DNA of 64,000 nucleotides, taken from Mycolicibacterium sarraceniae. GTDB taxonomy: Bacteria; Actinomycetota; Actinomycetes; Mycobacteriales; Mycobacteriaceae. The stretch is taken from NCBI RefSeq assembly GCF_010731875.1, contig NZ_AP022595.1, positions 2,666,001-2,730,000 on the forward strand, given 5' to 3'. The translations under genes were made by a program, and so were the position numbers. Positions 35,626 through 43,377 of the stretch are shown in pieces (position 1 is the first letter of the stretch; each line of letters begins with the position of its first letter). The notes beneath the pieces were generated by a model. The model saw only the letters and a list, made by a program, of their open reading frames with translations, did no database searches and had not been told where the DNA came from.

Positions 35626-37026
35626 GTGTTGCTGGCCGCCCTGAATCCCGCTGCTGTCGCCGCCGGAGCCGATATCGGCGACGCCGTGCGTATCGACGGT
35701 GCCGTGTTGTCCCGTAGTGATCTCGTCGGCGCGGCCACCTCGGTGGCCGAGCGGGTCGGCGGCGCCGGCCGGGTGGCCGTGCTGGCCACGCCCACCGCCA
35801 CGACGGTGCTCGCCATCACGGGCTGCCTGATCGCGGGGGTGCCGTTCGTCCCGGTGCCCGCCGACGTCGGCGTCGCCGAACGGGCGCATATCCTGACCGA
35901 TTCCGGTGCTCAGGCCTGGCTGGGGGAGCAGCCCGCAGACCTCGGTGGTCTGCCGCACGTGCCGGTCCGGCTGCACGCGCGGTCGTGGCATCGCTATCCG
36001 GAGCCGCCGCCGCAGGCCACCGCGATGGTGATGTACACCTCCGGCACCACCGGTCTACCCAAAGGTGTGCTGATCAGTCGGGGGGCGGTCGCCGCCGATA
36101 TCGACGCGCTGGCCGCGGCCTGGCAGTGGACCCCCGAGGACACACTCGTGCACGGGCTGCCGCTGTTCCACGTCCACGGCCTGATCCTCGGTTTGCTCGG
36201 CTCACTGCGGGTGGGAAATCGCTTCGTGCACACCGGAAAACCCACCCCAGCCGGTTATGCCGCCGCCGGTGGTTCGCTGTATTTCGGGGTGCCCACGGTG
36301 TGGTCCCGGGTGGTGGCCGACACCGAGGCGGCCACCGCGCTGGCCTCGGCGCGGCTGCTGGTATCGGGCAGCGCGGCGCTGCCGGTGCCGGTATTCACCC
36401 GGCTTGCCGAACTGACCGGACACCAGCCCGTGGAGCGGTACGGCAGCACCGAGTCGCTGATCACCCTGAGCACTCGGGCCGACGGCGAGCGTCGCCCCGG
36501 CTGGGTGGGCCTGCCGCTGGCGGGGGTGCAGACCCGGCTGGTGCGCGAGGATGGTGCGATCGCCGAGCATGACGGGGAAACCATTGGGAGCCTTCACCTT
36601 AAGGCACCCACCCTGTTCGACGGCTACCTCAACCGGCCCGATGCCACTGCCGAGTCGTTTGATCCTGACGGGTGGTATCGCACCGGGGATGCCGCCGTGA
36701 TTGACGACGGTGGCATGCACCGCATCGTCGGCCGCGAGTCGGTGGACCTGATCAAGTCCGGTGGTTTCCGGGTTGGTGCCGGTGAAGTCGAGACGGTGCT
36801 GCTGGGTCACCCCGGCGTCGACGAGGTCGCCGTCGTAGGCGTGCCCGACCCGGACCTCGGCCAGCGCATCGTCGCGTTCGTGGTCGGCGATGCCCAACCC
36901 GGCGAGCTGATTGAATATGTCGCCGAACAGCTTTCGATCCACAAGCGGCCACGGGAGGTGCGGCTGGTCGACTCGCTGCCGCGCAACGCGATGGGCAAAG
37001 TGATGAAAAAGGAGCTCATGAAGTGA
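35626..37026 (+). CDS. fadD36: Acyl-CoA synthetase FadD36 (malonyl/acyl-CoA ligase family)
   Basis: 466 residues from a GTG. Adenylate-forming motifs: P-loop YTSGTTGLPKG (A3), ERYGSTES (A5), GWYRTGD (A7), and the C-terminal GKVMKKEL with the catalytic Lys. It activates a carboxylic acid to its CoA ester through an acyl-adenylate in the cytosol. The small substrate pocket side LFHVHGLILG is like methylmalonyl/malonyl-CoA synthetases, but the substrate is not proven. The stop overlaps the next gene (GTGA). Matches Rv1193 in order and sequence. Confidence 0.9.
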   Translation: MLLAALNPAAVAAGADIGDAVRIDGAVLSRSDLVGAATSVAERVGGAGRVAVLATPTATTVLAITGCLIAGVPFVPVPADVGVAERAHILTDSGAQAWLGEQPADLGGLPHVPVRLHARSWHRYPEPPPQATAMVMYTSGTTGLPKGVLISRGAVAADIDALAAAWQWTPEDTLVHGLPLFHVHGLILGLLGSLRVGNRFVHTGKPTPAGYAAAGGSLYFGVPTVWSRVVADTEAATALASARLLVSGSAALPVPVFTRLAELTGHQPVERYGSTESLITLSTRADGERRPGWVGLPLAGVQTRLVREDGAIAEHDGETIGSLHLKAPTLFDGYLNRPDATAESFDPDGWYRTGDAAVIDDGGMHRIVGRESVDLIKSGGFRVGAGEVETVLLGHPGVDEVAVVGVPDPDLGQRIVAFVVGDAQPGELIEYVAEQLSIHKRPREVRLVDSLPRNAMGKVMKKELMK

Positions 37027-37364
37027 CGCTGCGGTTCAGCGAGATCTGCATCGACGCCCATGACATCCATGCGCTGTCCTCGTGGTGGTCGACGGTGCTG
37101 GGCTGGCCGGCCGAGCCCACCGACGACGGTGACATCGTGCTTCGGGCGCCGACCGGTGCGGACTGGTTGTTCTTGGCAGTACCGGACGGCAAGGTGGTCA
37201 AGAACCGCATTCACTTCGACTTCACGCCCGACGATCAGCAGGCCGAGGTCGAGCGGGTGCTCGCACTGGGTGCCCGGCGGGTCGACATCGGTCAGGGCGA
37301 GCAGAGCTGGGTGGTGCTGGCCGACCCGGAAGGCAACGAGTTCTGCATCCTTGCTCGTGGTTAG
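37023..37364 (+). CDS. VOC/glyoxalase-like protein
   Basis: 113 residues beginning at a GTG that overlaps the fadD36 stop. A single glyoxalase/dioxygenase fold module is visible: ICIDAHDIHALSSWWSTVLGW at the N-terminus, HFDFTPDDQQAEVERVLALGA in the middle, and WVVLADPEGNEFCIL at the end. Metal ligands would be His in IDAHD/HFDF and Glu in NEFC. Substrate unknown; coupling to fadD36 suggests a shared pathway. It is convergent with the LuxR gene 12 bp away. Confidence 0.8.
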   Translation: MTLRFSEICIDAHDIHALSSWWSTVLGWPAEPTDDGDIVLRAPTGADWLFLAVPDGKVVKNRIHFDFTPDDQQAEVERVLALGARRVDIGQGEQSWVVLADPEGNEFCILARG

Positions 37365-37376
37365 TGCTTTAGTGCG

Positions 37377-38069
37377 TTAAGCCGCACCCGGCGGCCTTTT
37401 CATCCGACTGCGGCCGCTTGGCGACTGGTCCAGGGTCCGCAGCCGTGCCGCGGCTTCGGCTCGAGACCGAACGCCTAGCTTGCTCAGAATGCTGTGAACG
37501 TGGTTCTTGACGGTATGGACTGCGATGCACAAGAGTGCTGCGATCTCACCGTTCGACATCCCCGTTTCCAGTAGTCGGAGGATTTCCTCCTCGCGGACTG
37601 TGAGAACAGCGTCCTGTGTCTGCACGTGCTGTCGTGCAGCGACTTCGGACAGTCGCCGCAACAGAATCGCGCCAACGTGAGCCGAACAGGCGGACTCGCC
37701 GTTCATGATTCGTTGGATCAACGTCAGCAAGTCATCGAGCGATTCGGACCGTAGGTGATAGCCGACCACGCCAGACTCGGCGCAGGACACGATCTCTGAT
37801 TCGTCGTCCTCGGATACGCCGACCGCGATCACTCGCGCGTTGGCCACGCCCACACTGAATCGCAGCAGCGCGGCGCTGTCCCGAGTGCCGATGTTCAGCA
37901 GGATCATGTCCGGCGGGCGATCTTCGATCGCATGGCGTAGAGACTCCAGATCCCAGGCAGACCGCACATCCCCGCCATTGGCACTGAGATGAGCGGCGAG
38001 ACCGTCGCGGTAGAGCGTGCAGTCGTCGACGACGAGGAAGCTGACGGCGCGGGCGAATGGCGTGACCAT
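37377..38069 (-). CDS. NarL/LuxR-type regulator with degenerate receiver domain
   Basis: 230 residues, ATG with GGGAGG upstream. Residues 10-125: receiver-like fold (FLVVDDCTLYRDGLAAHLSA keeps the acidic pair D15/D16), but the phospho-acceptor position reads ILLN (N59) in place of Asp, and the conserved Lys region reads GYHLR. Residues ~155-215: LuxR HTH (LTVREEEILRLLETGMSNGE, VHTVKNHVHSILSKLGVRSR). Without the Asp, normal phosphotransfer is unlikely; ligand or protein control is more plausible. It is divergent from the related regulator at 39329 and lies at the edge of the glycan locus. Confidence 0.85.
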   Translation of the reverse strand: MVTPFARAVSFLVVDDCTLYRDGLAAHLSANGGDVRSAWDLESLRHAIEDRPPDMILLNIGTRDSAALLRFSVGVANARVIAVGVSEDDESEIVSCAESGVVGYHLRSESLDDLLTLIQRIMNGESACSAHVGAILLRRLSEVAARQHVQTQDAVLTVREEEILRLLETGMSNGEIAALLCIAVHTVKNHVHSILSKLGVRSRAEAAARLRTLDQSPSGRSRMKRPPGAA

Positions 38070-38111
38070 CGTCAGCCTCCCATCTGTCTCAAGGCGCGGG
38101 CCGCACGGTTT

Positions 38112-38126
38112 GTCACCCCGGGTGAC
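38112..38126. promoter_or_regulatory. Palindrome GTCACCCCGGGTGAC upstream of the 37377..38069 regulator
   Basis: Seven-base arms GTCACCC and GGGTGAC around one central C form a perfect inverted repeat, 43 bp upstream of the regulator's ATG. The same half-site (GGTGAC/GTCACC) recurs upstream of the second regulator. Likely operator for one or both LuxR proteins; binding is inferred. Confidence 0.5.
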
Positions 38127-38601
38127 CTGACCTGCGACGAGTCGCGGTTACTGGTTGGTAATAAGTCGAAGGCACCGCTAGCAAATTTTTGAAGAGTCGC
38201 TACGACGATCGGGGCCTGGGCAGAGTCGCGGTAAACAACGTTGAAGCTGCCGAAGAGACACGTGGATCGACTCTATCAAACAAACGTTAGCTTTGTCTAT
38301 GGTTTTTGGAACTTTTCCGCGTTCGGAGCCGCATTAACAGCCCGCTCTAAGGTTGCTACCAGCCTGGTTTTGGTGCCAATCGGACATTTGTCAGGCGTCG
38401 ACACTTGTCGTCGTGCCGGGTGTGGCCCCTCGGCGTCGGGCAATCAGTTCGATCGAGGTCTTTAGCTGGAAGCGCCGTGCTGAAGCCATTTGGCAGTTGC
38501 AGGCATAGATCTGAGCAACCCTGAATCCGACGGGGATTTCGGCGGCGGCATTCGCCCCGCGGACATTTCCCTCGACTTCGCTGTCGGGCAGTTGCGGAAG
38601 C

Positions 38602-38634
38602 GGGCGCTAATTCGCCCCTGTCCAACGGGCGAAT
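38602..38634. ncRNA. Competing hairpins, possible structured RNA or attenuator
   Basis: GGGCG (38602-38606) can pair with CGCCC (38613-38617), or the overlapping ATTCGCCC (38610-38617) can pair perfectly with GGGCGAAT (38627-38634). The two stems share bases and exclude each other. ATTCGCCCC also occurs at 38550-38558, giving a third pairing choice. Transcription of this region is not shown. Confidence 0.3.
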
Positions 38635-38944
38635 GGGTCTGACTGGATGCCGTGACGTCCAAGGCGCCATCGCAGGTGGGCATTATCGGCCCGGCTCAGA
38701 GGCGCGTTGGGGCAGGGCGGGAAGCAGTCGACGTAGCGAGGGCCCGTTGCCGCGTTCTCACAGTATATTCCGTTGCAGTGCAATGGACTTCATATCTCGC
38801 AGAGTAACCGGATTGTCCTGCAGAGAGTTTCGTTGACGCCACTGACCGGACGGAATCCCGACATCGGCCGCATTGCCGAAACATATGCGCCGGCGGCGGC
38901 TGCCGACGGGGCGCCGATTGCCCGGACCGATCGATATCGGCAGT

Positions 38945-38964
38945 GCACGATCCCGCGATCGTGC
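38945..38964. other. Perfect 8-bp hairpin
   Basis: GCACGATC (38945-38952), loop CCGC, GATCGTGC (38957-38964). No T-run follows. It may end a transcript crossing the intergenic region or be a protein site. Confidence 0.3.
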
Positions 38965-39126
38965 CCGTCGACCGCGGATTCCGGTCAGTCGGCGTAGGTT
39001 GCCGGCGATCGAAAGCCAGCCGCTTGCAGCCATCCTCGCTCGATGTACTCGAGGGTGGCGCGGTGTGGCCGAGGGCGTGATCGCTGGCCGGGTTGATCGG
39101 AAATTTGCGGAGGCGCACCACGAAGC

Positions 39127-39161
39127 GGGTGACATGAATGATTCGGGTCACCTCGAATCAT
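39127..39161. promoter_or_regulatory. Nested inverted repeats upstream of the 39329..40186 regulator
   Basis: ATGATTCG (39138-39145) and CGAATCAT (39154-39161) are perfect reverse complements with an 8-bp spacer. Around and inside them lie GGGTGAC (39127-39133) and GTCACC (39147-39152), matching the half-site of the palindrome at 38112. The site is ~170 bp upstream of the regulator start. Confidence 0.45.
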
Positions 39162-39328
39162 GCGCGAGAAGCCGCGGTGTTCGATAGCTGGCGCGTCGGA
39201 GGACTCGCAGACTTCGTCGGCGTTGACGTTGGATCAGTACGTGACCCGTGACAAAACCGACCTTCGGGATCACAATGACCTTCGCGTGGCTGAGCGGCGC
39301 AGCCAATTCCCACCGACCGGGAGGTTGC

Positions 39329-40186
39329 ATGCTGATGAAAACAGGCGCGGTGCTCGAGACTTCGACTAGCTCCGCGATCCTGCTGATCGAATGTATTCAC
39401 TCGCAGTCTGTTTCCGGCAATGACGAGAAGATGGCGAGCCGGATTGCGGATCGCGAGAACGCCGAGCCGTTGGTCGGCTCGGCGATTCCGCCTGCGTCAG
39501 CGTCGACGCGCGTTGCGGCGAGCGGCAAGGGGCGACTCGGCGAGAACAGGATTTTGATCGTCGATGACTGCACCTTGTACCGCGAGAATCTCGCCTTTAT
39601 CCTCGCCGCCGACGGGATCAAAACCCTCAGTGCGGCATGGGATCTGCCATCGCTGCTGTCGGCACTCCGGTCGCACGCACCCGATGTGGTCCTGCTCAGC
39701 ACGACGACGAGAGACAGCGCGACTCTGCTTCGCGAGACCCTGGAAATCAGTCCCGGTACCAAGGTCATCGTCCTGGGTCTGGCCGAGGACGACGAGTCGG
39801 GAATTCTCAGCTGCGCGGCGGCCGGCGCAGTGGGTTTTCACCTCAAGAAGGACTCGCTGGACGAGCTGTTGACCCTGCTTCGCGAGGTGCCTTCCGGGGA
39901 ATCGTTTCTGCCGCCTCGCGTTACGAAGATGTTGCTCCAGCGGCTGTCCACGGGGAGGCCGAAGCAGCACCTCCTAGTACGGGAACTAGTTCTGACTACC
40001 CGCGAGGCCCAGGTCCTTCGAATGCTACGTATGGGCCTGTCGAATCGGGACATCTCGATTGAGTTGGATATCGCAATTCCTACGGTTAAGAACCATGTTC
40101 ACCGGGTTCTGACGAAGCTCGGTGTACGCACACGCGCAGAGGCTGCAGCCCTTCCTCCTGGACTTCTGCCATACCTGGATGGGTGA
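39329..40186 (+). CDS. NarL/LuxR-type regulator with degenerate receiver domain (second copy)
   Basis: 285 residues from ATG 39329, which has CGGGAGG just upstream; the frame is open from 39248 and a later ATG at 39434 is possible. After a ~70-residue N-terminal extension of unknown role, the receiver-like part begins with RILIVDDCTLYRENLAFILA (D79/D80), but the acceptor site reads VVLLS (S124). The HTH is intact (TREAQVLRMLRMGLSNRDIS, PTVKNHVHRVLTKLGVRTRA). It is related over its length to the regulator at 37377 (VDDCTLYR, TRDSA.LLR, EDDES.I.SCA). It precedes the glycan genes in the same direction and is their likely regulator. Confidence 0.82.
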   Translation: MLMKTGAVLETSTSSAILLIECIHSQSVSGNDEKMASRIADRENAEPLVGSAIPPASASTRVAASGKGRLGENRILIVDDCTLYRENLAFILAADGIKTLSAAWDLPSLLSALRSHAPDVVLLSTTTRDSATLLRETLEISPGTKVIVLGLAEDDESGILSCAAAGAVGFHLKKDSLDELLTLLREVPSGESFLPPRVTKMLLQRLSTGRPKQHLLVRELVLTTREAQVLRMLRMGLSNRDISIELDIAIPTVKNHVHRVLTKLGVRTRAEAAALPPGLLPYLDG

Positions 40187-40618
40187 AACGATCTAGACCG
40201 AGGTCCTGTCTGAAATTGGCCCGGATGACCCATGTACTAGTCGGGTGCCGCATCGGATAGTGAAGCGGTGTTCAGTGGACCAACGCTCAAGCATCGCAAC
40301 CTGTTGCGCAGTGTTCTGCTGACATCGCTCGTGCCCGCGACGTTGTCACTGTGGGCAGCTTCGGGACGGACTTTGTTTGTTGGGCCCTACACCGACTTGG
40401 TGCGGTGGCTCGGCACGCGGGACGACCTGGTGGAGCAGCGGACGCCATCCGGCCGGGGCTCGACCTTGGTCGAGTGCTTCTCTGCTGTCTCGATGAAAAC
40501 CGCGCGCGAAGACTGCTTTTCGTCGTCCACGCCCCGAGGTTCTAAACCAACCGATAGCGGGTCGGGATGGTACTCCTTCGGCCGGCTCGAACGTGGTGGG
40601 CGAAAATGCGGGGACACG
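40187..40618. other. Intergenic region with an ORF lacking a proper start
   Basis: 432 bp. A frame open from 40264 to a stop at 40545 has a protein-like pattern near its end (GTDFVCWALHRLGAVARHAG, LGRVLLCCLDENRARRLLFV) but its first start codon is a GTG at 40351 with no ribosome-binding site. Another frame (from GTG 40268) runs through into the 40619 gene. Neither is supported enough to call; a 5'-truncated gene remnant is possible. The promoter for the glycan genes may lie here. Confidence 0.35.
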
Positions 40619-40912
40619 ATGACTGACTCATACCGGACGGTCGGCAATCTGGTGGGTGGCGCCGATGGTGAGATCGCCTTCAAAGCCGAGCAGGTGGCCG
40701 AAGCGATCACCGAAGCCGTCACCATTGGAGAGGCGTGCGGTGCCCTCAGGGCCGTGGGCTTACAGGCGTACATCTCCGGCAACCGAATCACGGTCGACGA
40801 CGAAATATGCGTCCAGTACTTGGGTCTGGGGTTGGGGCCAGTGGGCCCCACCGAAGCCAGATGGGTGATCTACCAGATCGCCTGCAATCTCGCCAACCAC
40901 AACAGGGGGTAA
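40619..40912 (+). CDS. Small protein at the head of the glycan locus, unknown function
   Basis: 97 residues from ATG 40619, with GGGGA five bases upstream. No signal peptide or membrane helix. The sequence is an alpha/beta-looking small domain (AEQVAEAITEAVTIGEACGA, YISGNRITVDDEICVQYLGL, ARWVIYQIACNLAN). I do not recognise the family. The next gene starts five bases after its stop with a good ribosome-binding site, so it is probably the first gene of the glycan operon. Confidence 0.55.
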   Translation: MTDSYRTVGNLVGGADGEIAFKAEQVAEAITEAVTIGEACGALRAVGLQAYISGNRITVDDEICVQYLGLGLGPVGPTEARWVIYQIACNLANHNRG

Positions 40913-40917
40913 AAAGC

Positions 40918-41811
40918 ATGGAGCTAGCCGGAACGACGAACACCACCAATTTCGGGTCGGACATGTTGCAGCCAAAAGGGTCTCACCTGCACGGTGGTCT
41001 TGCCGCAGCAAGGACCGCGTCGGATGGGCACCGAGCGGCACGGACCTCGCCGACCGTGAGTCTGGTGATACCGGCTCGAAATGAAGCGCGCAACATCGCG
41101 TGGGTGCTCGAGCAGATACCCGAGACCGTCGCCGAAGTGATTCTGGTTGACGGCGACTCGACTGATGCCACTGTGATCACAGCGCGGAGCTACCGGCCGG
41201 ATATCAGGGTGGTGCGGCAAGACGGCCCGGGCAAGGGTAGCGCGTTGCGAAGCGGCTTTCTCGCGGCAACCGGCGACGTCATCGTCATGATGGACGCGGA
41301 CGGCAGCATGGTTCCCCAAGAGATCAATCACTTCCTGCATTTCCTTGCCAGCGGATACGACTTCGTCAAAGGCTCGCGATTCATCGGCGGTGGTGGATCT
41401 CTGGACATCACCCGATTTCGGCGGCTCGGCAACCGATTTCTCCTTCGGGTGTTCAACTATCTCTACGATGCCGAGCTGACCGACCTCTGCTATGGGTTCT
41501 GCGCGTTCCATCGCCGCTACCTCGAACATCTCTCGTTGTGTTCGACGGGTTTCGAGATCGAAGCCGAAATGATCGTTCGAGCGATGCAGGATGGCCTCCG
41601 GATTGCCGAAGTCCCGAGCCTGGAATTGCCGCGCCGATCGGGACAATCCAACCTTCATTCCATCCGGGACGGCATCCGGGTACTGCGAATCGTGCTGGAC
41701 CGGCACAACTCCGGAATGCCGGTACTACTGGCCAGGGTGTTGCCCGCGAACGATGACTCCGGTGCCAACATCCAGAGAATCCAGACGAGTGCCGACCGGC
41801 AGATTCCCTAG
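40918..41811 (+). CDS. GT2 glycosyltransferase, polyprenyl-phosphate-sugar synthase (DPM1)-like
   Basis: 297 residues from ATG 40918, preceded by AGGGGGT. GT-A fold motifs: VSLVIPARNEARNIAWVLEQ (48-67), VILVDGDSTDAT (74-85), DGPGKGSALRSGF, and the DxD as MMDADGS (D126, D128). The later GSRF and LCYGFCAFHR are typical of dolichol-phosphate-mannose-synthase-like GT2 enzymes. It lacks C-terminal membrane helices, so it would act at the inner face on a polyprenyl phosphate or lipid-linked acceptor. In a cluster without a visible WcaJ/WecA-type initiator, it is the best candidate for making the lipid-linked first sugar; that is inference. Confidence 0.82.
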   Translation: MELAGTTNTTNFGSDMLQPKGSHLHGGLAAARTASDGHRAARTSPTVSLVIPARNEARNIAWVLEQIPETVAEVILVDGDSTDATVITARSYRPDIRVVRQDGPGKGSALRSGFLAATGDVIVMMDADGSMVPQEINHFLHFLASGYDFVKGSRFIGGGGSLDITRFRRLGNRFLLRVFNYLYDAELTDLCYGFCAFHRRYLEHLSLCSTGFEIEAEMIVRAMQDGLRIAEVPSLELPRRSGQSNLHSIRDGIRVLRIVLDRHNSGMPVLLARVLPANDDSGANIQRIQTSADRQIP

Positions 41812-41942
41812 CGGCTAGCTCGAAATCAATCTGTGGTTCAGGCCGACTGGCTGTCTGAATCGAACTCATCGGACGCGTGCCACCGCGCCACGGCGGTCGA
41901 TCGACAGCACGTCGTCTCATCGTTCCGATCGGGAGGTAGAAG

Positions 41943-42935
41943 ATGCGAACATTGGTGACCGGGGCAGCCGGGTTCATCGGATCCACTCTGGTCGATCGCC
42001 TGTTGGCGGAAGGCCACCAGGTAGTCGGCGTGGATAACTTCAGCACGGGCAATCCGGCCAACCTCGATGCCGCCAAATCCCGCGGCGCTTACCGAGGGCG
42101 CTTCAGCCTGATGAAAGTCGATGTTCAGGCGCCTGAGCTCACCGATATCGTCGCGGGTGCCAACCCTGATGTGGTTTTTCACCTCGCTGCACATGTCGAT
42201 CTCAGGGCTTCGGTCTCCAATCCCGAATTCGACGCCCGTACAAATATTTTGGGCACCATCAATGTCTGCGAAGCAAGTAGGCGGGCCGGCGTGAAGAGGG
42301 TCGTCTACGCCGCCTCCGGAGGCTCGCGATACGGGGTGCCTGCCCGCCTTCCCGTCGATGAAAGTTGCCCGGTCGGGCCGCTCTCTCCCTACGCGGTGGC
42401 GAAGCTGGCCGGCGAGTTTTACCTGGGCGCCTACGCGGAGATGTACGGCATGGCCCCGATCTGTCTCGGACTGGCCAACGTCTACGGCCCGCGCCAGAGT
42501 CCGACGGGGGAGGCCGGGGTGATCGCGGTATTCGGTAGTGCCCTGCTTACGGGGCGTCCGGCCACTGTGTATGGAGACGGCACCTCGACCCGTGACTACG
42601 TGTACGTCGGCGACGTGGTCGATGCGTTTGTCCGTGCTGCTGAGGCTCCGGTTGCGGTGGTGGGCACGTACAACATCGGCACCGGCATACAGACCACTGT
42701 GGCCGACGTGTATCGCATGATCGCCCGGGCCCTTGGCGAGTCGTCGGAGCCACGCCACGCAACCGTGCGCACTGGTGAACTTCAGGCAATTGCGTTGGAC
42801 ACAAGCCGATCTGAACGTGATCTCGGGTGGCGACCAGCTGTCAAGCTGTATGAGGGCATCCATCGCACGGTCTCGTGGCTGCGCACCGTTGTCGAGCCCC
42901 CATCGAACTACGAGGGTGCCTGCCGTGCGTCGTGA
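41943..42935 (+). CDS. NAD-dependent sugar-nucleotide epimerase/dehydratase (GalE-like)
   Basis: 330 residues, ATG preceded by GGGAGGT. Extended SDR: TGAAGFIGSTL (6-16) is the NAD-binding glycine motif, VFHLAAHVDLRAS (78-90), catalytic Ser in YAASGGS (123-128) and Y150/K154 in SPYAVAKL. It most closely fits UDP-glucose/GlcNAc 4-epimerases or related nucleotide-sugar epimerases, supplying an activated sugar for the glycosyltransferases around it. The substrate is not readable. The 131 bp before it contain no gene and may hold an internal promoter. Its 3' end overlaps the next gene. Confidence 0.85.
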   Translation: MRTLVTGAAGFIGSTLVDRLLAEGHQVVGVDNFSTGNPANLDAAKSRGAYRGRFSLMKVDVQAPELTDIVAGANPDVVFHLAAHVDLRASVSNPEFDARTNILGTINVCEASRRAGVKRVVYAASGGSRYGVPARLPVDESCPVGPLSPYAVAKLAGEFYLGAYAEMYGMAPICLGLANVYGPRQSPTGEAGVIAVFGSALLTGRPATVYGDGTSTRDYVYVGDVVDAFVRAAEAPVAVVGTYNIGTGIQTTVADVYRMIARALGESSEPRHATVRTGELQAIALDTSRSERDLGWRPAVKLYEGIHRTVSWLRTVVEPPSNYEGACRAS

Positions 42936-43377
42936 CGTGGTGTCGATGATGCTCGTGCTGCGGCCGCCGGGGCGAGCCGGCAGCCTCGGCGGCCGTTTGC
43001 GCGCCGCGGCGCTCACGATAGCGGGCGGAACCGGGCTCGCCGTTGGCGTCAGTCAATCCGTACCGTCCGGGCGCGCGGTGGTTCTCGTCTATTTGTTGGC
43101 AGCACCGGCGCTGGCGATAGGGCGGCTCCTTCCCAGCTTCAGCGCGCAGGTTGCCCTGTCAATCGGCGCGGCGGGCGCCGTTGCCATCAATGCCCTTGTT
43201 GCACTGACGATGCTGGCGGCTGACGCGTGGTTCCCTGCCGCCGGAATCGTCGTGGTGGGGCTGGTGTCGGCTCTGATCCTGCTAATGCCACGAGCGGAGT
43301 TCCCGGATCAGGAAATCAATCGTTGCACGCACGTCACTGTCAACGACCATCTGATATCGAAGGGTGTGAACACATGA
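42925..43377 (+). CDS. Small polytopic membrane protein, unknown function
   Basis: 150 residues from GTG 42925 (GAGGG upstream), overlapping the epimerase by 11 bp and the next gene by four bases (ATGA). Four hydrophobic stretches: AALTIAGGTGLAVGVSQSV, VVLVYLLAAPALAIGRLLP, VALSIGAAGAVAINALVALT and AAGIVVVGLVSALILLM. Only the cluster position suggests a role in glycan export or assembly. Family not recognised. Confidence 0.6.
   Translation: MRRDVVSMMLVLRPPGRAGSLGGRLRAAALTIAGGTGLAVGVSQSVPSGRAVVLVYLLAAPALAIGRLLPSFSAQVALSIGAAGAVAINALVALTMLAADAWFPAAGIVVVGLVSALILLMPRAEFPDQEINRCTHVTVNDHLISKGVNT

Larger units (their letters stand above)
38070..39328. other. 1.26-kb intergenic region between divergent regulators
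   Basis: No open frame here has convincing codon use, start site or protein pattern. The DNA is visibly less GC-rich than its surroundings in places (for example 38260-38370). It contains several perfect inverted repeats listed separately (38112-38126, 38610-38634, 38945-38964, 39138-39161). A regulatory region, structured RNA or remnant of lost genes are the options. Confidence 0.5.

Noticed and set aside
37377..38069. Reading this regulator as an ordinary phosphorylated response regulator
   Set aside because: The acceptor position is Asn and no histidine kinase gene is nearby.
38241..38465. 74-codon plus-strand frame in the regulator intergenic region
   Set aside because: No ribosome-binding site, no conserved pattern and atypical codon use; more likely chance in AT-richer DNA.
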